This document shows positions 1 through 6,369 of a stretch of DNA of 8,317 nt, piece after piece. Position 1 is the stretch's first letter. Each line of letters opens with the position of its first letter. The DNA comes from Sutterella sp. UBA1442. GTDB lineage: Bacteria > Pseudomonadota > Gammaproteobacteria > Burkholderiales > Burkholderiaceae_F. The notes under the pieces are model-generated. The model was not told where the DNA came from, made no database searches, and worked only from the letters and a program-made list of their open reading frames with translations. Made by a program: the position numbers and the translations under genes. The stretch lies in contig DCTK01000014.1 in NCBI GenBank assembly GCA_002329575.1, positions 2,025-10,341 on the forward strand. The letters run 5' to 3'.

Positions 1-1730
1 CCCTTGGCAGAGTGCACGGTCATCATCTGAACGGCATCTTCGCCCTTTTGTGCCTGATTGTCACCGCTCTCAAGCGCGGCGTGAGACAAGAACCCCGCCA
101 AAGACGTCATCTCATCGTCTTCGGCATCGTCTTCCAACTGATCGGCGCGCGAATCAATCCCAATGCCTTCTTCTACCAAGTAGGCCGTGGCCGCATTTTG
201 CAATTCTTCCAAGTTCTCGATCCGATCTTGCCCTTCGCGCTCTTTTTGATAGTGTGCTTTAAGCCCACTTCGCTCCACGACCACTTCGATCATCTGAGGT
301 AATGGCAAACAAGCGTACTCAAAGCGCATCGTGTCGATCAATTCGCAGAACGCCCGAATCTTTGAGCCCGCCGAACCTTCTAAAAGGGCCGCCGCTTCAT
401 AAAAACTCACCCCGGCTTCAAGCGCCTTTTGTTGCAGCGTTTCCATGCTCTTAGCACCAATGCCTCGCATCGGGAAATTCACCACGCGCAAAAAGGCCGT
501 ATCGTCTTTCGGATTTTCAATTAAGCGCAAGTAGGCCAAAGCGTGTTTAATTTCTGCGCGATCGAAGAATCGCATGCCACCGTAGACCTTGTAGGGAATG
601 CCCGCTGCAGTCAATGCCTGCTCAAGCACCCGACTTTGGGCATTGGAGCGGTACAGAATGGCCACTTCGTGACGGGGTACACCGCGCGCAATGGCTTCCT
701 TAATTTCTTGCACGCAATAATCCGCCTCCTCACGGTCGCTGTCGCCACGAAAAACTCGAATGCGTTCACCGTCACCGGAACTTGTCCAAAGGTTCTTACC
801 GAGTCGATTGTCATTGTTGGCAATCAAATCATTGGCCGCATTCAAAATATGGCCGAAGGAGCGGTAATTTTGCTCGAGCTTAATTAAGTGCTCGATATTG
901 AAATCCTTCTGGAAGTCGGTCATGTTGCCCACGCGTGCTCCACGGAAGGCGTAAATCGACTGGTCATCGTCACCCACGGCAAAGACGCTGTTGCCCGTAT
1001 ATTCACGACGATCATGGGGGTCAAAACCCGCCAAAAGTTTTAACCACTTGTATTGCAAACGGTTGGTGTCTTGGAACTCATCGACCAAAATAAAGCGGAA
1101 TCGCTCCTGGTAGTGGCGACGAATGATCTCGTTTCGGGCCAAAAGCTCATAGCTTCGCATCAGAAGTTCGCCGAAGTCGACCACGCCTTCTCGGTTGCAT
1201 TGCTCTTCATAAAGCGCATAAATTTTGGCTTTCTGAGCCCCTTGGCCGACCGTGGAGACCATCAGGTCTTTAGCACGCAGGCCGTCTTCTTTGGCGTGAG
1301 AGATAAAGCTTTGAACTTCACGCGGGAGGAAACTTTCTTCGGATATCCCGTGCGTTTTCATCAAGCGTTTAATGGCCGAGAGTTGATCGCTTTGATCGAG
1401 AATCTGAAACGTTTGCGGCAGTCCTACTTCCTTGTAGTGGCGACGAAGCATGCGGTTACACAAACCGTGGAACGTCCCCACCCACATGCCACGCGTATTG
1501 ACAGCGATCGAAGCCGTGATACGGGTGAGCATTTCTTTGGCAGCCTTATTGGTAAAGGTCACGGCCAAAATTTCCATAGGAGAGACATTTTGTTCGATTA
1601 GCCACGCAATGCGCGTCGTTAACACGCGCGTTTTGCCCGATCCGGCACCGGCTAAAATCAGTGCACTTTCAGCCGGCAACGTTACCGCGGCTTTTTGTTG
1701 GGGATTTAATTTCTCGATAAAACTGAGCAT
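1..1730 (-). CDS. uvrD: UvrD/Rep-family ATP-dependent DNA helicase (partial, C-terminus beyond window)
   Basis: Superfamily 1A 3'-5' DNA helicase, expected to unwind DNA during nucleotide excision and mismatch repair in the cytoplasm. I translated the minus strand by hand: 576 uninterrupted codons from the ATG at 1728-1730 to the window edge. Motifs in order: Q-motif LNPQQKAAV (residues 8-16), Walker A AGAGSGKT (27-34), Ia VTFTNKAAKEM (57-67), Ib GTFHGLCNRMLRRH (85-98), Walker B VDEFQDTN (216-223), motif III AVGDDDQSIYAFRGA (251-265), motif IV LEQNYRS (285-291) and the YRSNAQSR segment (360-367). An acidic linker (EDDAEDDE, 533-540) precedes motif V TVHSAKG, where the window ends, so motif VI and the C-terminal tail are unseen. 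The family is usually 700-800 residues. A GTG at 1746-1748 is in frame but has no ribosome binding site; the ATG preserves the normal family N-terminus. UvrD is preferred over Rep or PcrA by overall look, but the paralogues are hard to separate here. Confidence 0.93.
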   Translation of the reverse strand, partial: MLSFIEKLNPQQKAAVTLPAESALILAGAGSGKTRVLTTRIAWLIEQNVSPMEILAVTFTNKAAKEMLTRITASIAVNTRGMWVGTFHGLCNRMLRRHYKEVGLPQTFQILDQSDQLSAIKRLMKTHGISEESFLPREVQSFISHAKEDGLRAKDLMVSTVGQGAQKAKIYALYEEQCNREGVVDFGELLMRSYELLARNEIIRRHYQERFRFILVDEFQDTNRLQYKWLKLLAGFDPHDRREYTGNSVFAVGDDDQSIYAFRGARVGNMTDFQKDFNIEHLIKLEQNYRSFGHILNAANDLIANNDNRLGKNLWTSSGDGERIRVFRGDSDREEADYCVQEIKEAIARGVPRHEVAILYRSNAQSRVLEQALTAAGIPYKVYGGMRFFDRAEIKHALAYLRLIENPKDDTAFLRVVNFPMRGIGAKSMETLQQKALEAGVSFYEAAALLEGSAGSKIRAFCELIDTMRFEYACLPLPQMIEVVVERSGLKAHYQKEREGQDRIENLEELQNAATAYLVEEGIGIDSRADQLEDDAEDDEMTSLAGFLSHAALESGDNQAQKGEDAVQMMTVHSAK

Positions 1731-1753
1731 TTCGCTTATGTCCGACACAAATA

Positions 1754-1783
1754 ATTTTTGAGATAAGGGCGGTATTGTGCCAA
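1754..1783 (-). promoter_or_regulatory. Possible sigma-70 promoter for the helicase gene
   Basis: Reading the minus strand in the 98-base gap before the helicase, a TTGGCA box (plus 1778-1783, five of six to consensus) is followed after 18 bases by AAAAAT (1754-1759, four of six). It lies about 25 bases upstream of the ATG. This is a weak match by eye. No GC-rich hairpin follows the rfbC stop codon, so read-through from the rfb genes into the helicase is also possible. Confidence 0.25.
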
Positions 1784-1828
1784 ATTTTTCGCACCCGTTT
1801 TGCCCAATGTTAATGCACTCAAATTAAG

Positions 1829-2398
1829 CTACCGATTTTTAAGGCTTTCGCAAAAAGACCGAAAACTTTTAGCCTGTGCATCCTTTTCAGAAAGACTCAA
1901 ATTCTCGGTTATTGGCCAGGTGATGGCTAAGTCAGGATCGGCATAATGGATGGAACCTTCATCTTCGGGATGGTAGTAGTCCGAACACCGATAGCCAATA
2001 ACGGCTTTCTCACTTAGACAAAGAAAACCGTGAGCGAACCCTTCGGGAATGAAAAATTGCTCAAAAGGCTTTAGTGTCACGCCAACCCAACGACCAAAGA
2101 AGGGACTCCCGGGTCTTAAGTCAACCGCTACGTCGAAAATTGAGCCTTCGAGCACAGTCACAAGCTTGGCTTGCGGAAATTGCTTTTGAAAATGTAGCCC
2201 CCGAAGCACGCCTCGCGAAGACACCGAGACATTATCTTGACAGAAAGTCACTGCCGGCAACACTTCTGCGTAGCGATTTTCGCGCCAGACTTCGGCAAAA
2301 GCCCCGCGAGCATCTCCGTGCACCGTGGGTTTTATGACCATGAGCCCCTCAATCTCACAGCGCTCAATGATCAAGTTTGAATCTTTACTTCTCGTCAT
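1829..2398 (-). CDS. rfbC: dTDP-4-dehydrorhamnose 3,5-epimerase (RmlC)
   Basis: Third enzyme of dTDP-L-rhamnose synthesis. It epimerises C3 and C5 of dTDP-4-dehydro-6-deoxyglucose in the cytoplasm, feeding cell-surface polysaccharides. The 189-residue protein is a normal-length cupin. Visible family motifs: HGDARGAFAE (27-36), SRGVLRGLHFQ (61-71) with the catalytic-base histidine H69, K78, VDLRPGSPFFGRWVGV (92-107), FFIPEGFAHGFL (115-126), the active-site tyrosine region GYRCSDYY (Y136 and Y142 by recalled alignment), and LSEKDAQAK with D173 as probable partner of H69. The ATG lies 14 bases inside the rfbB reading frame, giving overlapping genes and probable translational coupling. Its N-terminal extension is only about ten residues beyond the conserved core. 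The gene ends in TAG, 98 bases before the helicase start. All expected catalytic residues are present. Confidence 0.95.
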   Translation of the reverse strand: MTRSKDSNLIIERCEIEGLMVIKPTVHGDARGAFAEVWRENRYAEVLPAVTFCQDNVSVSSRGVLRGLHFQKQFPQAKLVTVLEGSIFDVAVDLRPGSPFFGRWVGVTLKPFEQFFIPEGFAHGFLCLSEKAVIGYRCSDYYHPEDEGSIHYADPDLAITWPITENLSLSEKDAQAKSFRSFCESLKNR

Positions 2399-3452
2399 AA
2401 CGCTTTACCCAGTCTCGGTACGCCCCGCTTTTGACCGCAGCCAACCACTCAGGATTTTTCAGGTACCAATCAATCGTCTTCTGTAGCCCGTCAATGAGTC
2501 TTGTGCGAGCCCGATAGCCCAAAGCGTCATCGACGTCACGAGGATCCATCGCGTAGCGCCTATCATGCGCAGGACGATCTTTAACAAACGTGATTTTTTC
2601 CGCATGAGAGCGGCCCTCGGGATGCGCAATCACAATATCGCACAAGGCGCAAAGCGTACGCACGAGTTTTAAGTTTGTGACTTCGTCGCCTGAGGTGATG
2701 TTATAAACGGCACCCGCCTTGCCCTTTTCCACGACTGCCATCAGCGCTTCAACGTGATCGAGCACGTACATCCACTGTCTGCGATTCTCACCTGTGCCGT
2801 AAATAGGAATGCTTTGCCCGGAGCGGATTCGGTCAATGACTAACGGAATTAATTTCTCAGGAAACTGCCTCGGACCGTAGTTATTGCACGCATGAACGAT
2901 AATCACAGGCAACTGATACGTCTTCCCATACCCACGCACAAAAGCATCTGCCGCAGCTTTACTGGCCGCATAGGGACTATTGGGTGCAAAGGGACTTTTG
3001 ACGGAAAAAGGCGGATCGTTAACATCAAGGTCGCCATAGACCTCATCGGTTGAAATGTCGATGAAACGAAAACGGGCTTTGTCGTCCTGGGCAAGTTTCT
3101 CGTAATACAGTCTCACGGCTTCGATTAAGTGAGTCGTGGCAATAGTGTTGTTTTCCAGAAAACTCAAAGGCGTGTCAATTGATCGATCAACATGCGTTTG
3201 TGCGGCAAAGTGCACCACCACTGTGGGTTTAAACTCGCGCAAAAGCTCACTCATCTTGGCGATATCGCCCACATCGGCTTTCACAAACCGATGGTTAGGA
3301 TGATCCATCACTTGGGCTAAATTCATGAGATTGCCGCAATAGTCCAACTTGTCTACCGAGAGCACGTTGGCACCTGCCGCCACTGCGGCATCGGTGAAGT
3401 GTGAGCCTATAAAACCCGCCGCACCCGTTACCAAAACTCGTTCACTTTGCAT
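2385..3452 (-). CDS. rfbB: dTDP-glucose 4,6-dehydratase (RmlB)
   Basis: Extended short-chain dehydrogenase that converts dTDP-glucose to dTDP-4-dehydro-6-deoxyglucose using tightly bound NAD; second step of the dTDP-rhamnose pathway. The 355-residue length is typical. Features: Rossmann motif TGAAGFIGSHF (9-19), VVVHFAAQTHVDRSID (78-93), STDEVYGD (134-141) with the dehydratase acid/base pair D136 and E137, YAASK (161-165) with catalytic Y161 and K165, NNYGPRQFPEKLIPL (190-204), and RPAHDRRYAMD (293-303), which is diagnostic for RmlB. Two positions depart from the usual pattern: the common TRxSNNYGP reads VHACNNYGP, and the common R(D/E)W reads RQW at Q226. The ATG is the first possible start after an in-frame TAG, with AGGAAGG 12 bases upstream (a longish gap). 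It heads the rfbB-rfbC pair. The rfbA and rfbD partners are not in this window. Confidence 0.94.
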   Translation of the reverse strand: MQSERVLVTGAAGFIGSHFTDAAVAAGANVLSVDKLDYCGNLMNLAQVMDHPNHRFVKADVGDIAKMSELLREFKPTVVVHFAAQTHVDRSIDTPLSFLENNTIATTHLIEAVRLYYEKLAQDDKARFRFIDISTDEVYGDLDVNDPPFSVKSPFAPNSPYAASKAAADAFVRGYGKTYQLPVIIVHACNNYGPRQFPEKLIPLVIDRIRSGQSIPIYGTGENRRQWMYVLDHVEALMAVVEKGKAGAVYNITSGDEVTNLKLVRTLCALCDIVIAHPEGRSHAEKITFVKDRPAHDRRYAMDPRDVDDALGYRARTRLIDGLQKTIDWYLKNPEWLAAVKSGAYRDWVKRYDEK

Positions 3453-3632
3453 CGTTATCTATTACCTTCCTGCAATTTCTCCAAACCTTGAGCAGGGACA
3501 AAGAAAATGCTTCGTCTAACCTTGCTGATTGTATTACACTAGATTTTAGAGAAAATGACTCTCCAATTTGGCGTCGAGGATATAAATCATCGACTGTTTC
3601 TGTTTGTCTTTTTACTTTGCGGAGCAACAACC
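3453..3632. promoter_or_regulatory. Divergent intergenic region between rfbB and the racemase gene
   Basis: This 180-base gap separates oppositely transcribed genes, so it should carry a promoter for each. On the minus strand, -10-like boxes TACAAT (plus 3528-3533) and TAAAAT (plus 3543-3548) precede rfbB, neither with a convincing -35. On the plus strand, TATAAAT at 3581-3587 lies about 45 bases before the racemase ATG, also without a clear -35 at 16-18 bases. The region is richer in A and T than its neighbours. I see no strong palindrome, tRNA-like fold or convincing small gene in it. Presence of promoters is inferred from layout; the exact boxes are guesses. Confidence 0.45.
3621..3624 (+). 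promoter_or_regulatory. Ribosome binding site that fixes the racemase start
   Basis: GGAG sits 8 bases before the ATG at 3633. An upstream in-frame ATG at 3555 would add 26 residues that belong to no racemase domain and has no comparable Shine-Dalgarno sequence, so 3633 is the better start. Confidence 0.7.
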
Positions 3633-5054
3633 ATGCAAGAAAAGAAAACCATCGGCATTGTGAGCGGTCTGAACCCGCGTGCAGCCCTAGAGGTCAAAAC
3701 AAAACTTTTGGCCGAAGCGGGCGATGACGTTTGCGTGTTGATGACTGAAGATACCTTCAAAATTGACCCCGATCCTGTTTTTGCTGTAAGCGACCGCAAG
3801 ATCTTTATCTTTAACGAATGTGAACTCTTGGCCGATCTTGGTGCCGATCTCATCCTTGTGCCCGACTTTAAGTGCGGCCCCTACATCCACGAAATCCAAC
3901 GCGAAATCCAAACGCCGATTCTTGATATGAAGACGGCTTTGATGGCCCAAATGGATCCCTCGATGGGAACCGTGGGTGTGCTTGATGCCGGTAACGCCTC
4001 GGCTTGTTTGGACGGCGCATGCGACCTTTCTCAACGCATGACGTTTGTGATGCCCGATGAAGCCGACACCGAAAAACTCAATGAATTGCGTGAACAAATC
4101 CGCGCTCAAGGTCGCAATGAAGAATGCGGTAAAGCGTTGGCAGAAATCGCAGGCCGCCTCGTTGCCAAGGGTGCTCAAGTGATCATTCCGAACTGCACGC
4201 AATTTGCCTTGCAAGTTGCCTGCATGCAAAAAGCCGGCATTGCGGCCGTAGACGTCTTTGAAGCGTTTGCGAAGGCTGCTCTTGTTCAATCGACGCAAAA
4301 GTTACCCAAACCCTTTAAACTCGGCTTGATCGGCGGTTTGGGACCGGCCGCAACGGTTGACCTCTACGACAAGATCGTAAAGGCAAGCCCGGCCAAGACC
4401 GACCAAGAACACTTCAAGGTCGTTATTGAACAAAACCCGCAAATCGATGACCGCACGGCCTGTCTCTTAAACGACGGCCCCGATCCCACGATTGCCATGT
4501 ATAACTGCGCCAAGCGTCTGCAAAACGACGGTTGCGATTACATCATCATTCCGTGCAACACCGCTCACGCTTTCTTACCGCGTCTGTTGCGTCACTTGGA
4601 TGTTCCCTTCATCGACATGCAACAAACGATGCTCGATGAAATCAAAGCCAAGTTCGGTGATGATGCTCGCGTCGGTCTTTTGGCCACAAGCGGCACGATT
4701 GCCACGGGCATCTATGGCAAGAAGGCCGATGCCATGGGCATGAAGATGTTTACGCCTGATGAAGAACATCAAAAGCTCGTGATGAGCGCCATTTATGGTC
4801 CGCAAGGGGCCAAGGCCGGCTTCACAACGGGCGTTTGCTACGATGAACTCTACAAAGCAGCCGAATACATGGTGCAAGCTCACGATTGCAATGTGCTCAT
4901 CCTCGGTTGCACCGAGTTGCCCTTGATCTTCCACGAATGCGATGACTTTGCCGTAGCTGGCAAGACCGTTGCCATTGTGGACCCGACGGCAACCTTGGCT
5001 CGTAAGTGCGTCGAGATTGCCGAAGCAACGATTAAGGAACGCGGTGTTCGTTAA
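3633..5054 (+). CDS. Tandem two-domain aspartate/glutamate racemase family protein, N-terminal half degenerate
   Basis: A 473-residue protein of two homologous halves; ordinary RacX/AspR-type racemases have one such unit of about 230 residues. The C-terminal half (about 227-473) is a canonical PLP-independent racemase: LGLIGGLGPAATVD (230-243), NPQIDDRTA (268-276), first catalytic cysteine C308 in PCNTAH, DMQQTM (328-333), VGLLATSGT (347-355), second catalytic cysteine C426 in ILGCTELPL, and a final VDPTA. It should interconvert L- and D-amino acids such as aspartate or glutamate in the cytoplasm; substrate is not readable from sequence. The N-terminal half repeats the plan: IGIVSGLNPRAALE (7-20), LILVPDFKCGPY (73-84), ILDMKTAL (96-103), VGVLDAG (114-120), IIPNCTQFAL (184-193). 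Its first catalytic cysteine is replaced by D78, while C188 keeps the second position, so it is probably inactive or regulatory. A strong terminator follows. No signal peptide or membrane segment is evident. Confidence 0.87.
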   Translation: MQEKKTIGIVSGLNPRAALEVKTKLLAEAGDDVCVLMTEDTFKIDPDPVFAVSDRKIFIFNECELLADLGADLILVPDFKCGPYIHEIQREIQTPILDMKTALMAQMDPSMGTVGVLDAGNASACLDGACDLSQRMTFVMPDEADTEKLNELREQIRAQGRNEECGKALAEIAGRLVAKGAQVIIPNCTQFALQVACMQKAGIAAVDVFEAFAKAALVQSTQKLPKPFKLGLIGGLGPAATVDLYDKIVKASPAKTDQEHFKVVIEQNPQIDDRTACLLNDGPDPTIAMYNCAKRLQNDGCDYIIIPCNTAHAFLPRLLRHLDVPFIDMQQTMLDEIKAKFGDDARVGLLATSGTIATGIYGKKADAMGMKMFTPDEEHQKLVMSAIYGPQGAKAGFTTGVCYDELYKAAEYMVQAHDCNVLILGCTELPLIFHECDDFAVAGKTVAIVDPTATLARKCVEIAEATIKERGVR

Positions 5055-5082
5055 TCAGGGTTCGAAGTAACACTTAAAGCAC

Positions 5083-5115
5083 AGGGCGCCGCCAACACAA
5101 TTGGGGCGCCCTTTT
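5083..5115 (+). terminator. Rho-independent terminator after the racemase gene
   Basis: Perfect 8-base inverted repeat AGGGCGCC (5083-5090) and GGCGCCCT (5105-5112). Past a single unpaired G, CCAA (5092-5095) and TTGG (5101-5104) extend the stem around a 5-base loop. The right arm runs into TTTT (5112-5115). It starts 29 bases after the racemase stop codon. The opposite strand lacks a clear T-tract, so it acts on plus-strand transcription. It lies only 36 bases before the next gene's ATG. Confidence 0.85.
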
Positions 5116-5138
5116 AGTTAGAGTTTGGTTAGTGATTG

Positions 5139-5144
5139 AAAGGA
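5139..5144 (+). promoter_or_regulatory. Ribosome binding site of the dehydrogenase gene
   Basis: AAAGGA lies 7 bases before the ATG at 5152 and supports that start. There is too little room between the terminator and this site for a full promoter, so any separate promoter must overlap the terminator or lie upstream of it. Confidence 0.65.
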
Positions 5145-5151
5145 TTTTGAC

Positions 5152-6045
5152 ATGGCTAAAACGTATGAATCCGTGCCCGCCAAAACCGTTGCCTTTATCG
5201 GCTTGGGCACAATGGGCTATCCAATGGCAGGCCACTTGGCCGCTGCCGGCCACCGCGTGACGGTTTATAACCGCACGACCGAAAAAGCACTTCGTTGGGC
5301 AAAAGAACATAAAGGAGCGGTTGCCGAGACGCCCGCTCAAGCCGCTAAAGATGCCGACGTCATCTTTACCTGTGTGGGTAACGATGATGACCTCAGAAGC
5401 GTGGTGTTGGGCGAAACTGGTGCCTTTGCAGGCATGAAAAAAGGTGCTGTGCTTGTTGACTGCACAACCGACAGCGCCCAAGTGGCGCGTGAGCTTTACG
5501 CCAAGGCAAAAGAAGCCGGCCTTCACTTTATTGATGCCCCGGTCTCAGGTGGCGAAGCCGGCGCCGTTAACGGCGTCTTGACCGTGATGTGTGGGGGCGA
5601 TGCCGAAGTCTTTGAATCCGTGCGACCTGTGATCGGTGCTTTTGCTCAAGCCGTCACCCGCATTGGCGAAAGCGGTTGTGGGCAACTCGCTAAGATGTGC
5701 AACCAAATCTGCATTGCCGGCGTCGTGCAAGCGCTTTCTGAGTCGATTGCCTTTGGGCTAAACGCCGGGCTTGATATGGAATTGGTCTTAAAAGTGATCG
5801 GGAAAGGAGCGGCTCAAAGCTGGCAGATGGACAATCGCGGCAAGACCATGATTGCCGATCAATTCGATTTCGGCTTTGCTGTTGACTGGATGCGAAAAGA
5901 TCTGGGACTTTGTATGGCAGAGGCTAAAGCCAACGGCTCAACACTGCCCGTCGTAGAAATGGTTGATCGCTTCTATGCAGAAGTTCAGGAAATGGGTGGC
6001 AATCGTTGGGATACGTCCTCACTCATTAAGCGTCTACCTCATTAA
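5152..6045 (+). CDS. NAD(P)-dependent beta-hydroxyacid dehydrogenase (3-hydroxyisobutyrate dehydrogenase / tartronate semialdehyde reductase family)
   Basis: Cytoplasmic oxidoreductase that reversibly reduces a small semialdehyde or oxidises a 3-hydroxy acid; the precise substrate cannot be assigned. The 297-residue length is typical. The N-terminal Rossmann domain has VAFIGLGTMGYPMAGHL (13-29). The end of its second strand reads VYNRTTEK (38-45), where asparagine and arginine in place of an acidic residue suggest NADP(H). Then come VDCTTDS (102-108), the substrate-binding DAPVSGGEAGAVNG (128-141), and GQLAKMCNQ (177-185) carrying the catalytic lysine K181. The C-terminal helical domain includes MRKDLGLCMAEA (247-258), the usual KDL substrate/cofactor site. 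About ten residues precede the Rossmann strand, a slightly long but plausible N-terminus supported by the ribosome binding site. Related enzymes include GarR, MmsB and glyoxylate/succinic semialdehyde reductases. It is preceded by a terminator and faces tusA tail to tail. Confidence 0.88.
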   Translation: MAKTYESVPAKTVAFIGLGTMGYPMAGHLAAAGHRVTVYNRTTEKALRWAKEHKGAVAETPAQAAKDADVIFTCVGNDDDLRSVVLGETGAFAGMKKGAVLVDCTTDSAQVARELYAKAKEAGLHFIDAPVSGGEAGAVNGVLTVMCGGDAEVFESVRPVIGAFAQAVTRIGESGCGQLAKMCNQICIAGVVQALSESIAFGLNAGLDMELVLKVIGKGAAQSWQMDNRGKTMIADQFDFGFAVDWMRKDLGLCMAEAKANGSTLPVVEMVDRFYAEVQEMGGNRWDTSSLIKRLPH

Positions 6046-6075
6046 TTGAGCGCACACGCTGAAACCGCAAAACAG

Positions 6076-6112
6076 CAACGCCGCATCGGATACCCTTTGC
6101 GGCGTTGTTTGT
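6076..6112. terminator. Hairpin terminator between convergent genes
   Basis: Nine-base perfect inverted repeat CAACGCCGC (6076-6084) and GCGGCGTTG (6099-6107) around a 14-base loop, placed 30 bases after the dehydrogenase stop and 17 bases beyond the tusA stop. On the plus strand it is followed by TTTGT. On the minus strand it is followed by CTGTTTTG, so it could serve both convergent transcripts, though neither T-tract is perfect. Confidence 0.7.
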
Positions 6113-6124
6113 CTCGAATCGGCT

Positions 6125-6364
6125 TTAGTGCTTTCGAATTAAGTGCACAAAGTGGCCTTCAACCTTTTCCTGTGACAGGACCGTGTGACCGGTCTGTGCC
6201 GCAAATTGCTTCAGATCGGCCACACTGGCGGGATCGGTTGCCAAGACCTCAAGCACTTGACCGCTTTGCATTGTGGCAAGCGCCTTTTTGGTCTTTAGCA
6301 CCGGCATCGGACAACACGTTCCGCACGTGTCAATCCGAGCATCGATTTGAATATCCCCTGCCAT
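6125..6364 (-). CDS. tusA: TusA-family sulfur carrier protein (SirA-like)
   Basis: A 79-residue single-domain protein of the TusA/SirA/YeeD family, which carries persulfide sulfur from cysteine desulfurase for tRNA 2-thiouridine formation and other sulfur transfer in the cytoplasm. The defining CPxP motif is CPMP (18-21), followed by VLKTKKALATM (22-32), ATDPASVADL (42-51) and TGHTVLS (58-64), all as in the family. Unusually, the loop before the active cysteine reads DTCGTCCPMP, adding C14 and C17 beside C18 where relatives usually have the DxxGLxCPxP pattern. The ATG lies 5 bases after the alaS stop codon, with only a weak GGTAAG upstream, so translation is probably coupled to alaS. Other TusA paralogues serve in sulfur oxidation or molybdenum enzyme maturation, so the exact role is not certain. 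Confidence 0.9.
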   Translation of the reverse strand: MAGDIQIDARIDTCGTCCPMPVLKTKKALATMQSGQVLEVLATDPASVADLKQFAAQTGHTVLSQEKVEGHFVHLIRKH

Positions 6365-6369
6365 AGCGA

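Noticed and set aside
1053..1601. 182-codon plus-strand open frame opposite the helicase gene
   Set aside because: It is wholly antisense to a confidently identified helicase, has no recognisable domain, and such shadow frames are common opposite conserved genes.
1731..1828. Possible terminator between rfbC and the helicase gene
   Set aside because: No GC-rich inverted repeat followed by a T-tract is present; only A/T-rich sequence is seen.
3442..3630. 62-codon minus-strand frame in the rfbB leader, a possible leader peptide
   Set aside because: It needs a TTG start with no ribosome binding site, overlaps rfbB by only a few bases and resembles nothing I recognise.
3453..3632. Search for a tRNA, riboswitch or small RNA in the divergent region
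   Set aside because: No cloverleaf arms, T-loop sequence or strong paired structure could be made out by eye.
3488..3727. 79-codon plus-strand frame in the divergent intergenic region
   Set aside because: It overlaps the racemase start in another frame, and its second half is just the racemase read out of frame.
3687..4298. 203-codon minus-strand open frame opposite the racemase
   Set aside because: Lies fully within the racemase coding region on the other strand, with no family resemblance and histidine/phenylalanine-rich low-information sequence.
5074..5526. 150-codon minus-strand frame overlapping the terminator and the dehydrogenase start
   Set aside because: It would read through the terminator hairpin and is antisense to the Rossmann motif of the dehydrogenase.
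6046..6366. 106-codon plus-strand frame immediately after the dehydrogenase stop
   Set aside because: It crosses the terminator hairpin and runs antisense to tusA, a clear gene. Its composition is arginine/proline-rich without a domain.
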